From Pseudo-nitzschia pungens (Eukaryota; Bacillariophyta; Bacillariophyceae; Bacillariales; Bacillariaceae): a stretch of 64,000 nucleotides of DNA. Shown here one piece after another: positions 32,967-43,065 of the stretch (positions are counted from its first letter, which is position 1; every line of letters begins with the position of its first letter). The notes beneath the pieces were generated by a model. It worked only from the letters and a program-made list of their open reading frames with translations. It was not told the origin of the DNA and did not search any database. The position numbers were made by a program, and so were the translations under genes. The DNA lies in contig CM074769.1 of the NCBI GenBank assembly GCA_037355855.1, positions 248,001-312,000 on the forward strand. Reading direction: 5' to 3'.

Positions 32967-34745
32967 ATGTCGAATTTCGACGCACTCTTTTTCCGGGACT
33001 TGCTCCGGGAGGAGCGCGGAGAGTGTTTGGATGGTGCGAAGGTCGATCCCGAATTGCACGACGCCTTTGTGGAGGCGTGCCAGGCCTTCAAGGACGTGAG
33101 GAAGGCGAGGGACGCCTCCGGATCCGACGACGACGACGAAAACGTCGTGCTCGCGATGACGCCCGAGATGGAAGAATGCATGGAACGGTGTGTCGAGGCA
33201 GCCCGACCGATTCTGGATTCCATCAATCTGAAGGAAGACGACATCGAGATGTCGCTGCTGCGAACGGCGGTTCTGGCGCGCGGGGGCGCAAAATCCCTCG
33301 CCAAGTTTTCGAATCAGAGCGATCTCAACGGGCAGCTGATCGAAACGCTCCTCAACAACAAAAAAATCATGAAGGACATGGTTCAGAACGGAGGCCCCAC
33401 CGGCAGAAAATACGGCAACGCCATGAAGCTCTACACCCAGATCATGGCCGGGGTCGAAAAGGACCGGTTCCACAAGGTCAACAAAAAACTGGCCATGGCC
33501 GCCGCCCTGGAATTCGCCTGCTCGAAAACCGTGTTCGACACGAACATCGAGATCGATGCCCAGAAACGATTCCAGCACTACGCCACGGCCCACAAAAAGG
33601 GAGAACTCGATCCGGCCTTCAGCCACTTTTCCACCTGGGAATACCGAATGGCCATCAACAGCGATGCCTCGAACGAGCAGCTGCAGTGGGCGAGGGACAT
33701 GCAAACGAACTTTTGCCCCCACATTGCCACCGTGTACAACGAGCGATGGAGGTACAACTACATCGTGACTACCGACGTCGGGTACCGCGCGCCCAACTGG
33801 ACGTCGTCGCCCCGGACCTACCAGCAGCTCCTGAGCGGCGGCGGGAAGGAGGGCCCCCGCGCCTGGTTCGGGCGGTTCGTCTGCCGCGCCTTTGGCATCC
33901 CGGTCTGGGGCTTCAAGCAGCAACCGAAGAACGTCGGCATGTCCCGCTGGACGCCCAAGGGGTGGGCCATCAACTTCCAGCTGCCGGGGTCCGGAATGGA
34001 TTCGTGCCACTGGGACCACCGGTCCGGGGCGGACTTTCTGGAGGAAGCCAGGGCGCGGTCCGCCGTGAGCGAGCAGGTCTACTACGAAAAGGTGGTCCTC
34101 CTCGAGTGCCTCGGGGACGCCCGCAAGGAAAAAATGACCCGCGAGGAGCACCCGGCGTCCGTGGATCCCAACCGGCCGTGGAGGTCCCTCGCGCTGATCC
34201 AGCGGCGGATTCTGGCCGGCCAGACCACCGAGAAATCCTTCGAGCGAACCGGTCCCAGCGTGGTGGTGTCCAAGATCGACAAGTACATCGAGAGCATCGA
34301 CGACGACGCCCCGCCCCTTCCCTTCGAACTGGACGACGACACCGGCGCCATCACCATCCCGGCCGCCTCCTTCGACGACTCCAACGGGGACAAGCACGTT
34401 CGGAAGCACCCGTCGTTCGGGGGCGGAACCCAGCTGCACCTGGTGAACGGCGAGGGGTACGCCACCTACGAGATTCCCTCCCACGTTTCCCTCGGGGAGG
34501 GCGGCGGAAGGGAGCACACGCTGTCGGCGCGGGTATCGACCGTCCACCTCTCCCAGCAAAATCTCCGGCTGGAAACCAATCTCGGCTCGTACGAGATCGA
34601 GATCCCGTACACCCTCGGCGAGTGGAAGGACACCGAGCCCATTCCCATCGACGTGGAGGGCTTGTCGTCCCTCAGGTTTTTCCGGAAAAAGAAGGCCGAT
34701 TGCTTCGGACTCGCCATCAAGAGTTTCACGATCGCTCCCCGCTGA
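32967..34745 (+). CDS. Transglutaminase-like domain protein with C-terminal beta-sandwich, ~592 aa
   Basis: The first in-frame ATG is 32967 (the frame extends only to a GTG at 32949). The N-terminal ~240 residues are helical (RDLLREERGECLD ... ECMERCVEAARPILDS). The middle (~residues 270-370) has SPRTYQQLLSGGGKEGPRAWFGRFVCRAFGIPVWGFKQ and MSRWTPKGWAINF, resembling the transglutaminase-like domain of certain planctomycete and algal proteins. In those the residue before GPRAWFG is, as I recall, the catalytic Cys, and a His sits just before the WTPKGW segment; here those positions read Glu and Asn/Val, so this copy may be inactive. The C-terminal ~130 residues (YEIPSHVSLGEGG ... SARVSTVHLSQQNLRL ... 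LGLAIKSFTI-like) look like a carbohydrate-binding beta-sandwich. There is no clear signal peptide; a missing 5' exon is possible. The family call is tentative. Confidence 0.5.
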   Translation: MSNFDALFFRDLLREERGECLDGAKVDPELHDAFVEACQAFKDVRKARDASGSDDDDENVVLAMTPEMEECMERCVEAARPILDSINLKEDDIEMSLLRTAVLARGGAKSLAKFSNQSDLNGQLIETLLNNKKIMKDMVQNGGPTGRKYGNAMKLYTQIMAGVEKDRFHKVNKKLAMAAALEFACSKTVFDTNIEIDAQKRFQHYATAHKKGELDPAFSHFSTWEYRMAINSDASNEQLQWARDMQTNFCPHIATVYNERWRYNYIVTTDVGYRAPNWTSSPRTYQQLLSGGGKEGPRAWFGRFVCRAFGIPVWGFKQQPKNVGMSRWTPKGWAINFQLPGSGMDSCHWDHRSGADFLEEARARSAVSEQVYYEKVVLLECLGDARKEKMTREEHPASVDPNRPWRSLALIQRRILAGQTTEKSFERTGPSVVVSKIDKYIESIDDDAPPLPFELDDDTGAITIPAASFDDSNGDKHVRKHPSFGGGTQLHLVNGEGYATYEIPSHVSLGEGGGREHTLSARVSTVHLSQQNLRLETNLGSYEIEIPYTLGEWKDTEPIPIDVEGLSSLRFFRKKKADCFGLAIKSFTIAPR

Positions 34746-35232
34746 CGACCGCGTCGAAACGAGGGAAGCGAATGCCGCGTGTGTGTGTGTGTGTGTATAT
34801 ATTGTGCACATAGACCATGACTGTGACCCGTGAATTGCGAGGCTGCTTTTCGTTTTGTTTTTCGAGTCGTGAGGATTGATGGACGGATACAGCACGCCGC
34901 AGTGGAATGGGGAAAAAAAATGTTTTGGTCTAGTAGTACGTGTAGTGATTTAGTACGATAATAATATTATGATAGACAGCGCAGTTAGAAGTACGAATCT
35001 GTGTTCCGGTAGAGATTCTCGTGACGATAACGGACCGTGTGCGCGGCAATCGGGATCGGCACGGTCCTCGCGATGCAGTTCCACGAACCCGAACACGGGA
35101 GTCCTACACCACTCCCGGATTGTGTGGACCTTGCGGGCCTCGGAACGAAGGAACCGGCAAGTATCCGAATCATCGACCCGTGCCGCGCTTGGCCCATAGC
35201 ATTGCGGTCGATGGAATGCGCAGGGAAATAGC
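34746..35232. other. Convergent intergenic region
   Basis: No gene seen; 3' UTRs of the flanking genes. A (GT)n run lies at 34779-34797. Confidence 0.4.
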
Positions 35233-35994
35233 CTAGTAGAGATTGGAACTGACCCGCAGCGAAACGGCGTTCCTTCTGCGTGGCCTGTTCTCTCCCGGAG
35301 CACCGCTGCTCGTTGTTCCCGTCGATGATGCCGCCGTTGCGCTCGGGACCGAGTGATAGTTTCCGTAGTGCCGATCGTTGCGGTGGTAGTATTGTGTTTG
35401 TGGCTGATGTTCTGTTAGTGTTTGAGTGTGTGTTTGTGTTTGTGGCTGATGCTGTGCGTGCAAAGCCCGTCCCTGCAGGCTGCTGCCAGAGTTGGTTCCG
35501 AGCTGTCTTCGTCGCTGCTGTTGCTGCTGCCTCAGCGCGTGCAGGTTTCCCAGGAGGGCATTCATGGGTTGATAATCGGTGGCATGGGGTTGTTGTTTGG
35601 GAAGCGTCCCCATCATTGTTTGCGGCAAACTGGAATGGTTCGGGACCGCGGAAGAAAAGGTCTGCGGTGATTCTTCGGCGAGCGAGACCTCGTCGTCCGA
35701 TTTGCTGTGAAACAGAGACGAGAAACCGCGACTCGCATCGTTAGGATGATTGTGGCTGTGGTTGTGGTTGTTGCTGTTGTGGGAATAAGAAGAATCTGCG
35801 GTGGACGGACATCCCATGCGCTTGAACCGCTTCGTCATTTGTTCGCACGCGGGATCGCCCGCCGTCGGATGGAAATAGTGATGATGGAGTTCTTCTCTGG
35901 GACGCTTCATCCCGTTTCGTGCAAGGAGTTGATGCTGCTGCTCCTCTTCGGCGAAGCTGTAATAGGATCGAGCGTTGTGGTGATTGTGGTTCAT
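35233..35994 (-). CDS. His/Asn/Gln-rich low-complexity protein, 253 aa
   Basis: ATG at 35994 to a stop at 35233. The N-terminus is MNHNHHNARSYYSFAEEE; a more ordered short block MKRPREELHHHY ... CEQMTKRFKRMG follows and includes a basic KRFKRM segment that could be a nuclear signal. The rest is Ser/His/Asn and Gln/Thr rich (QQQQQRRRQL; HQPQTQTHTQTLTEHQPQTQ) and ends basic (RPRRRNAVSLRVSSNLY). No domain recognised. Such proteins are common in diatom nuclei. It is accepted as a gene because of length, a good ATG and the ordered islands; the repetitive parts alone would not be convincing. Confidence 0.5.
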   Translation of the reverse strand: MNHNHHNARSYYSFAEEEQQHQLLARNGMKRPREELHHHYFHPTAGDPACEQMTKRFKRMGCPSTADSSYSHNSNNHNHSHNHPNDASRGFSSLFHSKSDDEVSLAEESPQTFSSAVPNHSSLPQTMMGTLPKQQPHATDYQPMNALLGNLHALRQQQQQRRRQLGTNSGSSLQGRALHAQHQPQTQTHTQTLTEHQPQTQYYHRNDRHYGNYHSVPSATAASSTGTTSSGAPGENRPRRRNAVSLRVSSNLY

Positions 35995-36757
35995 GGTAGT
36001 GACTTTTTTGGTTGCTGCAAACGACGCAAGTGTTGGAATAATCGAAAGTGCCGGGCTTCGTCTTTAATGCATTAAATTACTAGTATTGTTGTTCTCAAAA
36101 AAAAAAGGAAAAATGCGCAACTCTCAACTTTTTCGATTGTACGTAATCTTACCATCAAAACTATTCCGTGGAACGTTAACGCACACATCTTCCTCTTTCA
36201 ACCGAAGTCGATTGCGATCGATTTTCTTTTTAGATGAAGATTTAAAAGATGGGCAACTTGGTCGAGCGACGTTGAATGATACTGTACGGTACGAGACAGA
36301 CATGAGTGTTTCGGTCGTCTGTTCCTTTCCGAAAAAAGCTAAAACAAGAATCGGATCCTCCTACACGTGACTGCTCTGAGGCCTGTTCTCGTTCGTGTAC
36401 GGTACGACACCAAGGTAAAAATATTGTGATGTGTTACGTAAGATTACGATCGATCGATCGATCGATCCGCTGAGAAATCAAAAAGGACAGAGACAGTTGC
36501 GTCGAAGAATGCTCTCAATACAAGTCATCCTTATCCTTAATATCGAACATCGGCGGCAGACGAGAACGATCCGAATGAATGCATCGAAATTCTCGTTGGA
36601 AGGGATTTTTGATTGATTGAGGAATGAGAACAAACGACGATGACGACCGCGTGACGAGGCGAAGCGGCAATCGGCAATCCAGGCAGTTAGTTGGGAGCGG
36701 TTTCATTCGGGTCGCTTTCTGCGAATCATCATTGCAACCCATCCGCGGATTTCGAGC
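35995..36757. other. Divergent intergenic region
   Basis: No gene seen. (GATC)n at 36448-36468; a TACGTAAGATTACGA word precedes it. Promoters of both flanking genes should be here. Confidence 0.4.
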
Positions 36758-37387
36758 ATGCGCTTGGTGTCGTTGTGCGCGCTCTTCTTGCACGCTCTGT
36801 GCTCGGGTCGCGCCACCCATTCGTTGGTTCCGAAACACACCGTTGTCGGACGAAGCAGCAGCGAGATACGCACCGGGTACCGCCTCGCTGCGATCAAGTC
36901 GGGCGAGGAAGAGAGCTCGCAGCTTTCGGATCGGGATGGCGAAGACGATGGCGAAGACGATGTGTCTCTCGAGGGATTTCAGCGAGCGAAACAAAAGCTA
37001 GAAGAGGAAAAAGAACGAACCGAAACAGCGACAGAAGTGGAAGAGGTGGACGGATATTTTTTGCGCGACGTGATCTATGCGAAATGGGGATATTGCTACG
37101 ATGTCGACTTCAACCGAGTCGATAGTTTCGGGTTCCGAGAGCTTTATCTAAACGTCCTCCCATTCCATCTCGGCGGACGACGATTTCGTCACGAAACAGA
37201 ACTGGACTATTTGTGTCATCTCCAGGCTGTGGTTGAAATTCTTCAGAAATACGATCAACTGGACTATATTCTAGCTCAGATCGAAGAAACCAAGAAAAAA
37301 CCCCGCCAGGGAACTGTTCCAATTGTCGCCGTGCCACTGCGTCTCGACTTGAACCGAAAACAGGTGCAAGAAATAATCGGATATTAG
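36758..37387 (+). CDS. DUF3067 protein, plastid-type, 209 aa
   Basis: ATG at 36758. The N-terminus MRLVSLCALFLHALCSGRATHSLVP is a signal peptide, consistent with the first step of import into a four-membrane plastid; no clear ASAFAP Phe is seen. An acidic coiled linker follows (SLEGFQRAKQKLEEEKERTE). From about residue 100 the DUF3067 domain is plain: LRDVIYAKWGYCYDVDF, FRELYLNVLPFHLGGRRFRHETELDYLCHLQAV, and the end KKPRQGTVPIVAVPLRLDL, corresponding to the cyanobacterial pattern KWG.SYDVQ ... YL.HLDA ... RPR.G.AV.IPL. The family occurs in cyanobacteria and plastid-bearing eukaryotes and has no established biochemical role. Intronless. Confidence 0.85.
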   Translation: MRLVSLCALFLHALCSGRATHSLVPKHTVVGRSSSEIRTGYRLAAIKSGEEESSQLSDRDGEDDGEDDVSLEGFQRAKQKLEEEKERTETATEVEEVDGYFLRDVIYAKWGYCYDVDFNRVDSFGFRELYLNVLPFHLGGRRFRHETELDYLCHLQAVVEILQKYDQLDYILAQIEETKKKPRQGTVPIVAVPLRLDLNRKQVQEIIGY

Positions 37388-37469
37388 TACTCGTACAAAC
37401 AAATACTGTAATTTTCACTGCAGAATCACATCTCACTTTTGATCGAACCTCATTGCTTACGAGTTTCAA

Positions 37470-39323
37470 TCATCGCCGACCCCTTTTCTTCGTTTGTAGT
37501 CGCCTTTTTACCGCTGGTCGCTTTCCCTTGTCCTGTCTTCTTCTCCTGGCTTGTTTGGTCTTTCGTTCCTCACGCATCAGTTCGTCGAGTCTCTGAAGAG
37601 AACAAATCGGGTGGGGAGGATTCAGCACTCGCCAGCTCATCCCACGATGTTCACCCGACCTCGACGATGGCGAATCGTTTCCCAGGGGGCTGGAAGAAAG
37701 AGCGTTTGAGCTGTCTTCGCCTCGCGGCGAGAAGTACTGCGGGGGACTTTGCTTCAATTTGGTAGGGTGCACCGGGGATTCCATGGAGGATCCGGACTCA
37801 GAATCTGCATCACTTGCATCACAGTGTCCAAAATCTTCCTTTGAAGACACGTTTGAAGTTGCGTATGATCTTGAAGAACCAAATGATTCTTGTGTGCTTC
37901 CAACTCCAGTGCCTGACTCAGGAGTTTGAATGGATCTTTCTTCAATATTGCTTCGATCGCCTTCCGAAATGTCGTCATTTGGAGCCAAATGATTATGTGA
38001 GAACTCTCGATGACGACCTAGGCTTTCGATACTCGTAGACTCGTTACCACTTTCGTTGCCATCGGAGCAATCATCCGCAAGAGCAAAAGATCCGTTCGCA
38101 GACTCTGTCTCCATTTCTTCGATAATTGGATCGGTAAAATCTGTCTCTATATCCATAGCGTCCTCTGAGATCAGGTTCTTGTCTTTCGACCATTTCTCTT
38201 TTGAAGGATTCAATACACTGGTGGAAAGGTTTTTTCGTCTCTGGTCATTGTCAGAAGCCGATTTATCGTCGATGAGTTCTGTTTCTTTCCACCCACGGAG
38301 CTTCCAGGCAGAAGATGTTTGTAAAATCTCGGGCTTGTCGGGGATCGATTTGTTCTTGGCATCCTCAAGTTGCTTCAAATCCAGAGCTACTGACGCAGAG
38401 TCATCATTTCGTTCTAGATATTCCGAGGCCGATGCTTCCCTCGGAGGAGTTGCGGCAACGGGAAAAAGTTGCTTTTGCGCAGATTCGTTGGTTGCGTTCT
38501 CGGTTTCTCTGGCAGATGTGTTTCCGTCGAGTTCGTCCGCATCGGAAGGAGGCGCTATTGGAGATTGAACGACTGCCTCGGATCCAGTCGATACGTTGTC
38601 ATCCCCGACGTCCAGGTTCATTTCTGAATCAACTGCATTCAAAAGATTGGAATCCTTGTGAAACTCCCTTTTGCTAGCACCACCATGCGCATCTTTCTCG
38701 TTGCGTGCATCTTGATCTTCCATGTCACTCGGGGGAAATGGCCCTGGGCTCCGATCACGAGTCTTCTTCACAGCATCATCATGCACACCATTTTTAGCCT
38801 TGATTTGAGTGTCTGCATTTCCTTCAGCAGTATGATTGGTGTTGTCATTATTCTCATTTTGTTCAGAATGACAAGATAGAGAAGAAATAGGAGACGCTTC
38901 ATGATCGGATCTGTGATTTTGTGTTTCAAATTTCTCAGCGGACCCATGGATCCCGTCAGGCTTGTTCTCGGGCAGAATGAACTTGTTGGATTCCCGATTT
39001 GGAACCACTGCATCAACTTTGCGATTGTGACTAGAGTTCCATATATTTCCTATCGGCTGTGTTGCTTGGACTGGAGCATCATCCGTTTGGTTATTGCCCG
39101 TAGTGATATCGTGTTGGCAGTTGCAATGAATCTCTCTTGGAATGACGGGTCCTTTGGTCGAAGTATTTACAGCGTAGCTGGTGCCGTTTCGTTGCAAGCT
39201 AACTGTTTTGCCGAAGTTGCCTTCCAATGGATCCGTAGATGTCTCTTTGCGAAAGTCCCTTGTACCCGGGATCCATTTCACTTCCAGGAGCACGTTGGGG
39301 TGCAAGAGGCGACCATTCATCAT
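37470..39323 (-). CDS. Long disordered acidic protein with basic C-terminus, 617 aa (possibly the 3' part of the WW-domain gene)
   Basis: The frame is uninterrupted for 1.85 kb from the ATG at 39323. Composition is Ser/Asp/Glu/Asn rich with few hydrophobics; clear non-repetitive coding texture is seen (ASEYLERNDDSASVALDLK, TSSAWKLRGWKETELIDD). The end is strongly basic (MREERKTKQARRRRQDKGKR ... RRLQTKKRGRR), suggesting nuclear localisation or nucleic-acid contact. No domain is recognised. Immediately upstream, reading frames in the same strand overlap in staggered fashion (39483-39199, 40315-39332 and beyond), so this may be the 3' portion of one long gene starting near 42536. The contrast between this clean frame and the broken upstream part is odd. 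Confidence 0.55.
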   Translation of the reverse strand: MMNGRLLHPNVLLEVKWIPGTRDFRKETSTDPLEGNFGKTVSLQRNGTSYAVNTSTKGPVIPREIHCNCQHDITTGNNQTDDAPVQATQPIGNIWNSSHNRKVDAVVPNRESNKFILPENKPDGIHGSAEKFETQNHRSDHEASPISSLSCHSEQNENNDNTNHTAEGNADTQIKAKNGVHDDAVKKTRDRSPGPFPPSDMEDQDARNEKDAHGGASKREFHKDSNLLNAVDSEMNLDVGDDNVSTGSEAVVQSPIAPPSDADELDGNTSARETENATNESAQKQLFPVAATPPREASASEYLERNDDSASVALDLKQLEDAKNKSIPDKPEILQTSSAWKLRGWKETELIDDKSASDNDQRRKNLSTSVLNPSKEKWSKDKNLISEDAMDIETDFTDPIIEEMETESANGSFALADDCSDGNESGNESTSIESLGRHREFSHNHLAPNDDISEGDRSNIEERSIQTPESGTGVGSTQESFGSSRSYATSNVSSKEDFGHCDASDADSESGSSMESPVHPTKLKQSPPQYFSPRGEDSSNALSSSPLGNDSPSSRSGEHRGMSWRVLNPPHPICSLQRLDELMREERKTKQARRRRQDKGKRPAVKRRLQTKKRGRR

Positions 39324-39331
39324 CGTACAGA

Positions 39332-42300
39332 TCAGGGGAGTGCTGCAGTTTTTCCCGACTGCTGCTCTTGTGCACCTCCGTTATGAGGGATGTATCTGTT
39401 GCAAGTTGGGAGTCTTCGTGACTTGACGAGTGCAAGCGTGGTCGATGCAATTGCTCGCTTCGAGTCGAATCGGAGGACGGCAACGTCTTCGTGGATTTGA
39501 CCTTGGGTTCTTTCTGGTGTAGAACGGGGGGTTTTCTCCACTCCCAATGCAGGTGTGAACCAAGCTTCGATGTGCTCGGATTGCGACGAATTCAGTGTGG
39601 ATTTTCGATTATTACTTACTGACTTGCTGAAGGTTCTGGGCTTCGAAGATGATTTTCGCGATGTTGGAATCGTAACTAGATCCTTGCTCCCAGCAGGGGT
39701 AGTCGTTGCGATTAGATTTGTACGATCCAAATCAGAACGAGGGAGAGATGTTTCGATCAAGGAATGATGATTTCTTACTCCTGGTTCGATAGTGTTCCTA
39801 TTGGTTGTAGGGTTGATGTTCCCAGTCATTGCCACGGCAGATTTAGGTACATTCGCCTGGTGGCCGTCATCTCTCTGTTCCATCTGTTCTCTCATAGGTG
39901 AAAATGATTCTTCAATTGGAGATAACTGCTTTCGGCCCGTTATTCCAATCATTTCATTGGATGTTCTATCGATGGGATAGTTCCGTTTTCGTGACTGATC
40001 AAATGATGGACCACGAAAGATAACGACGGGGCTTGCCTTTCGGTCATTTCGTGCCGATTCCTCGTATTGACGCAGCAAGTCCGACATTGTGGATGGTGTC
40101 GTTTCGCTACCAAATATGTTGGGGGAGAAGTACCTCTGCACCTTGTTAGCGTCCTGATCTCTCGCCATTAGAGTGCCCTTCGCCCTATTTTCTGCGCGCT
40201 GTTCTGTATGTTTTGCCGGAGCAGGCCTGACATAGGTAGATGGAGGTTCCGAGTCAAGGTCTTCAGGTATGAACCAGCATGTGTTGTTGTCGCTGTTGCT
40301 GTTGATATCGGTCATTCACCCCAGAGTTCCAATCTTCTTCTGAAGGGGTTTCCGCGCTTTGGTGCAACCGTTTTACGTTTTCGACCTTCCGCAGGTTCGA
40401 GGAAGAGTTCTGCATCAATCCGACGGTGAGATTGGAAATTTCTTGCATCAGTCCAAATGTGGAATCCTCATCCCCCTGGTCTTCCTCCGCCATTGGGGCA
40501 TGGTCCAGTGAGTTTGCTGCTGAGGCCGAGCGCACGAAGGATTGTGCTCTCTTGTTGCTCCAGGGAGGTGGGTCACGCGACGAAGGCGGGGTTTGGGGAG
40601 CGCGAGCTCCGGAGCGTGCTGTTCTCGACGACTTCTTCGTGGAGAGAATTATTCGCTGCTGCTGCTGCTGGCGTTGCTGGTTTTTGGAGATGCATTTCTC
40701 GATGCTTTTGTTCCTCCTTTGTTTTTGTTTTCACAATGGTTCCGTCGTTTCGCTTGACGTACATCATGTTGGGAGTGAGTTTGATAGGACAGTGCCACGT
40801 AGATCCGTGATCGGGGTGCGTGTATACGGGTTGCTTCGAGCTCTCGGAGATTCTCATTGTCCATCCGGGAGGGAGTGCCGGATGGCCGTATTTCTTCCCA
40901 TCGATCTCGAAGAAAAACGGGGAGCTGCTGTGCCCCTTCACCGACCACGCCTCGACTGCTTTCTTCTTCGTTATCGTCGCCGCGCATGGTTTGCTCGGCG
41001 GGACCTCGATGGGGAGTCTTGCGAGCGAGGATTGAGGATTTCGGGATTCGTGGACAACGCTCCAGATCCGATCGAAGCCTGTTTCGTAATGGAGGCATTT
41101 GCAACGGGAGTTCTCGATTTCGTCGGAAGGCTTTCGGACCGTGTTTTGTTTTGGGGCGACGTTGCGAGTGGTCGATGATCGTCGGTAGAGGATATAGCAC
41201 TAAGGTCACTTCCGTGCTCGGAGTTGTACCCTATGAATTGACCACCTCCAACTGTTTTTCCCAACAATTCATCATCCATCTCGTTCTTCTTGGTGCTGTT
41301 CATCATGAGGTGAAATACTAATGGGTCTTCAATCGTAGCGTTGGCGGTTACAGTCATAGTAATATCACCCGGAGCATTATTCGCAGCATCATTCGGTTGC
41401 AATGATATCCTGGGGAGTGCCTGCCCGACTCCTGACACGTGTCGCACTTCGGATGAGGGTTGATCCTGTTCGTTGCTCAACGATGTTACGATTTCCTGTT
41501 GCTGGTGAGAAGATTTGTTCTTTGGCTTGGTGAGCGGGAGTGTTGGCGACGACAACGAAGGAGACGAGGACGAGGACGAAGACGAATTCAACGAAAAGCT
41601 GTCAGCAAGAATCACAGCTCATGGCATCATCGCTGTTGTCGTTGTCCTTGTCCTTGTTATCGTTATGGATGACACCGTCTCCATCACCTGTTTCCCACTT
41701 CTTGAATGGAAACTATCGTCGTTCTCCCTTTTGCATCATTCGTAGATTTTCTGTCACCGCCATTGGATTGAACCATGATGGTCCGAGTTGGACAGCTTCT
41801 CCTTGTCCGAAAGCATCGGAGCCGCGGAACGAAATGCTCCTTCGTTCCGTCGGCCCCTGGGTCATTCGATCGAGTTCCGAAAGGGGGTCACAATCCCGCC
41901 CGTTCGGTTTTTCCAATCGTCGAACCACGGGTCCGAGGCGATCGGAGTTTTCCGGGAACCGGAAGAAGCCGGGGCTCGAACCACGAGTCAGGCGCGGTTT
42001 CCCGGTGCTGTCCAAGAAAGTCTTTCGGCGATAGCTGCTGCTATGGCTGCCAGTGCTGCCAGCGCTGTTTCGCCGCATTGGTGGTGACCGGCGAAGGGAG
42101 GATGCTGCTTCCCAGGCTCGTGCGTCGTTTTGGGTGTTGTGCCAACAACGGTTGGTGGTGGTGAACGGGTGGATGGTTTTTGGTTGGCTTGGACTTGGGC
42201 TTGGTCTTGGGCTTTGGTTTCGGGGGTCTCTTGTAGGCTGCCTTGTCTCGTCGCCTCGTGGTGACATTTCGATTCGGACCGAGGTTGCTGATCCTGGGGG

Positions 42301-42536
42301 TCTTGGACGACGACTCCAGGATCGTGTCGCGCTGTTGTTGATGCTGTGGCTCTTCAGCAGCCGGGGAAGTCTCGAGTTGCAGAGCTTTTGGGTCGGCTTT
42401 CAATGCGCTCGCGGATCTAGGAAGCAACCAACTCCTTCTTCTTTTTCTTGGGAACCTCTAGAATGCCCAGGAGTCTCGGAATGGAGTTCTCGTCGATGTC
42501 CTGGAACGCTCGGCTCCTGCTGGAAGGTTTCGCCAT
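39332..42536 (-). pseudogene. WW-domain, largely disordered protein gene with repeatedly shifted frame
   Basis: The likely start is the ATG at 42536: MAKPSSRSRAFQDIDENS, then PRLLGILEVPKKKKKEL, with a stop soon after. Coding texture continues in other frames: 42427-42041 (KPKPKTKPKSK), 42267-41713 (RRKTFLDSTGKPRLTRG), 41615 to ~41180, then ~41190-40573. The last segment holds a Cys pair (ENSRCKCLHYETGFDRIW) and a WW-type domain (~40795-40880: LPPGWTMR ... VYTHPDHGSTWHCPI). It goes on as ~40640-40263 (AQSFVRSASAANSLDHAPMAEE) and 40315-39332. A possible intron lies near 41690-41602 (CAG|GTGATG ... GCTGACAG), but most changes have no usable splice sites. WW domains bind Pro-rich or phospho-Ser-Pro ligands. 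It could be a genuine gene damaged by consensus indels, a pseudogene, or a gene with introns I missed; classed as pseudogene only because the frame is broken as written. Confidence 0.45.
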
Positions 42537-43065
42537 TATCGATTGCTGCTAATCGTTTTACGGAGGATCAGAAATAAAGTGAGAAAGTAGTTGATGCGTT
42601 GTTGCGTTGTTGGTTCCATGGGTCTTTCGTGTGGATGGCAAGGTGTTGCGGCGTAGGCTTCCAATAGAACGGAACACTTTCCGAAGCAAGAAGCAAGAAG
42701 CACGAACGACGAATCCTTTTCTGCCCCATGTGTGACTCAAAAAAAACTCGACATTCTCATTGTCTCTCGTCGAAAAAATTTCAATCAAAATCAATCAGTC
42801 AAAGACGAACCGAAAAGCATCTGGGACGTCATCGTTCGCGCGTCATTTTTTCTGTTTGTTGCGCTCTGCCAATGCCAAGCACAGCGGTATCCTAGGTTAC
42901 ATATTCTATGTGGGTACATGCCGAGCCCTGCAAAGGACCAAGGTCGGCACGTTTCCGAACACCGACGACGAATAAGGTTACTCGTTTCTCGATCCATGCT
43001 GCAGTGTTTGGAGAACGAGCCATCAGTATTTATTTTTGCGTTTCAATTGCATTCCGCTACGCAAA
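42537..43065. other. Divergent intergenic region
   Basis: No gene seen; presumed promoters for the WW-domain gene (leftward) and tubulin cofactor A (rightward). Confidence 0.4.

Noticed and set aside
32819..34895. 664- and 679-codon frames (plus and minus) over the transglutaminase-like gene
   Set aside because: Shadows of the 592-aa frame in GC-rich sequence; their translations are Arg/Gly/Val-rich without domain texture.
39199..42536. Euplotes-like +1 frameshifting at stop codons as a general rule in this genome
   Set aside because: Overlapping frames can always be joined at the upstream stop, so this is not evidence by itself. In EF-P the shift points are fixed by conserved sequence and are not at stops, and many neighbouring genes have none.
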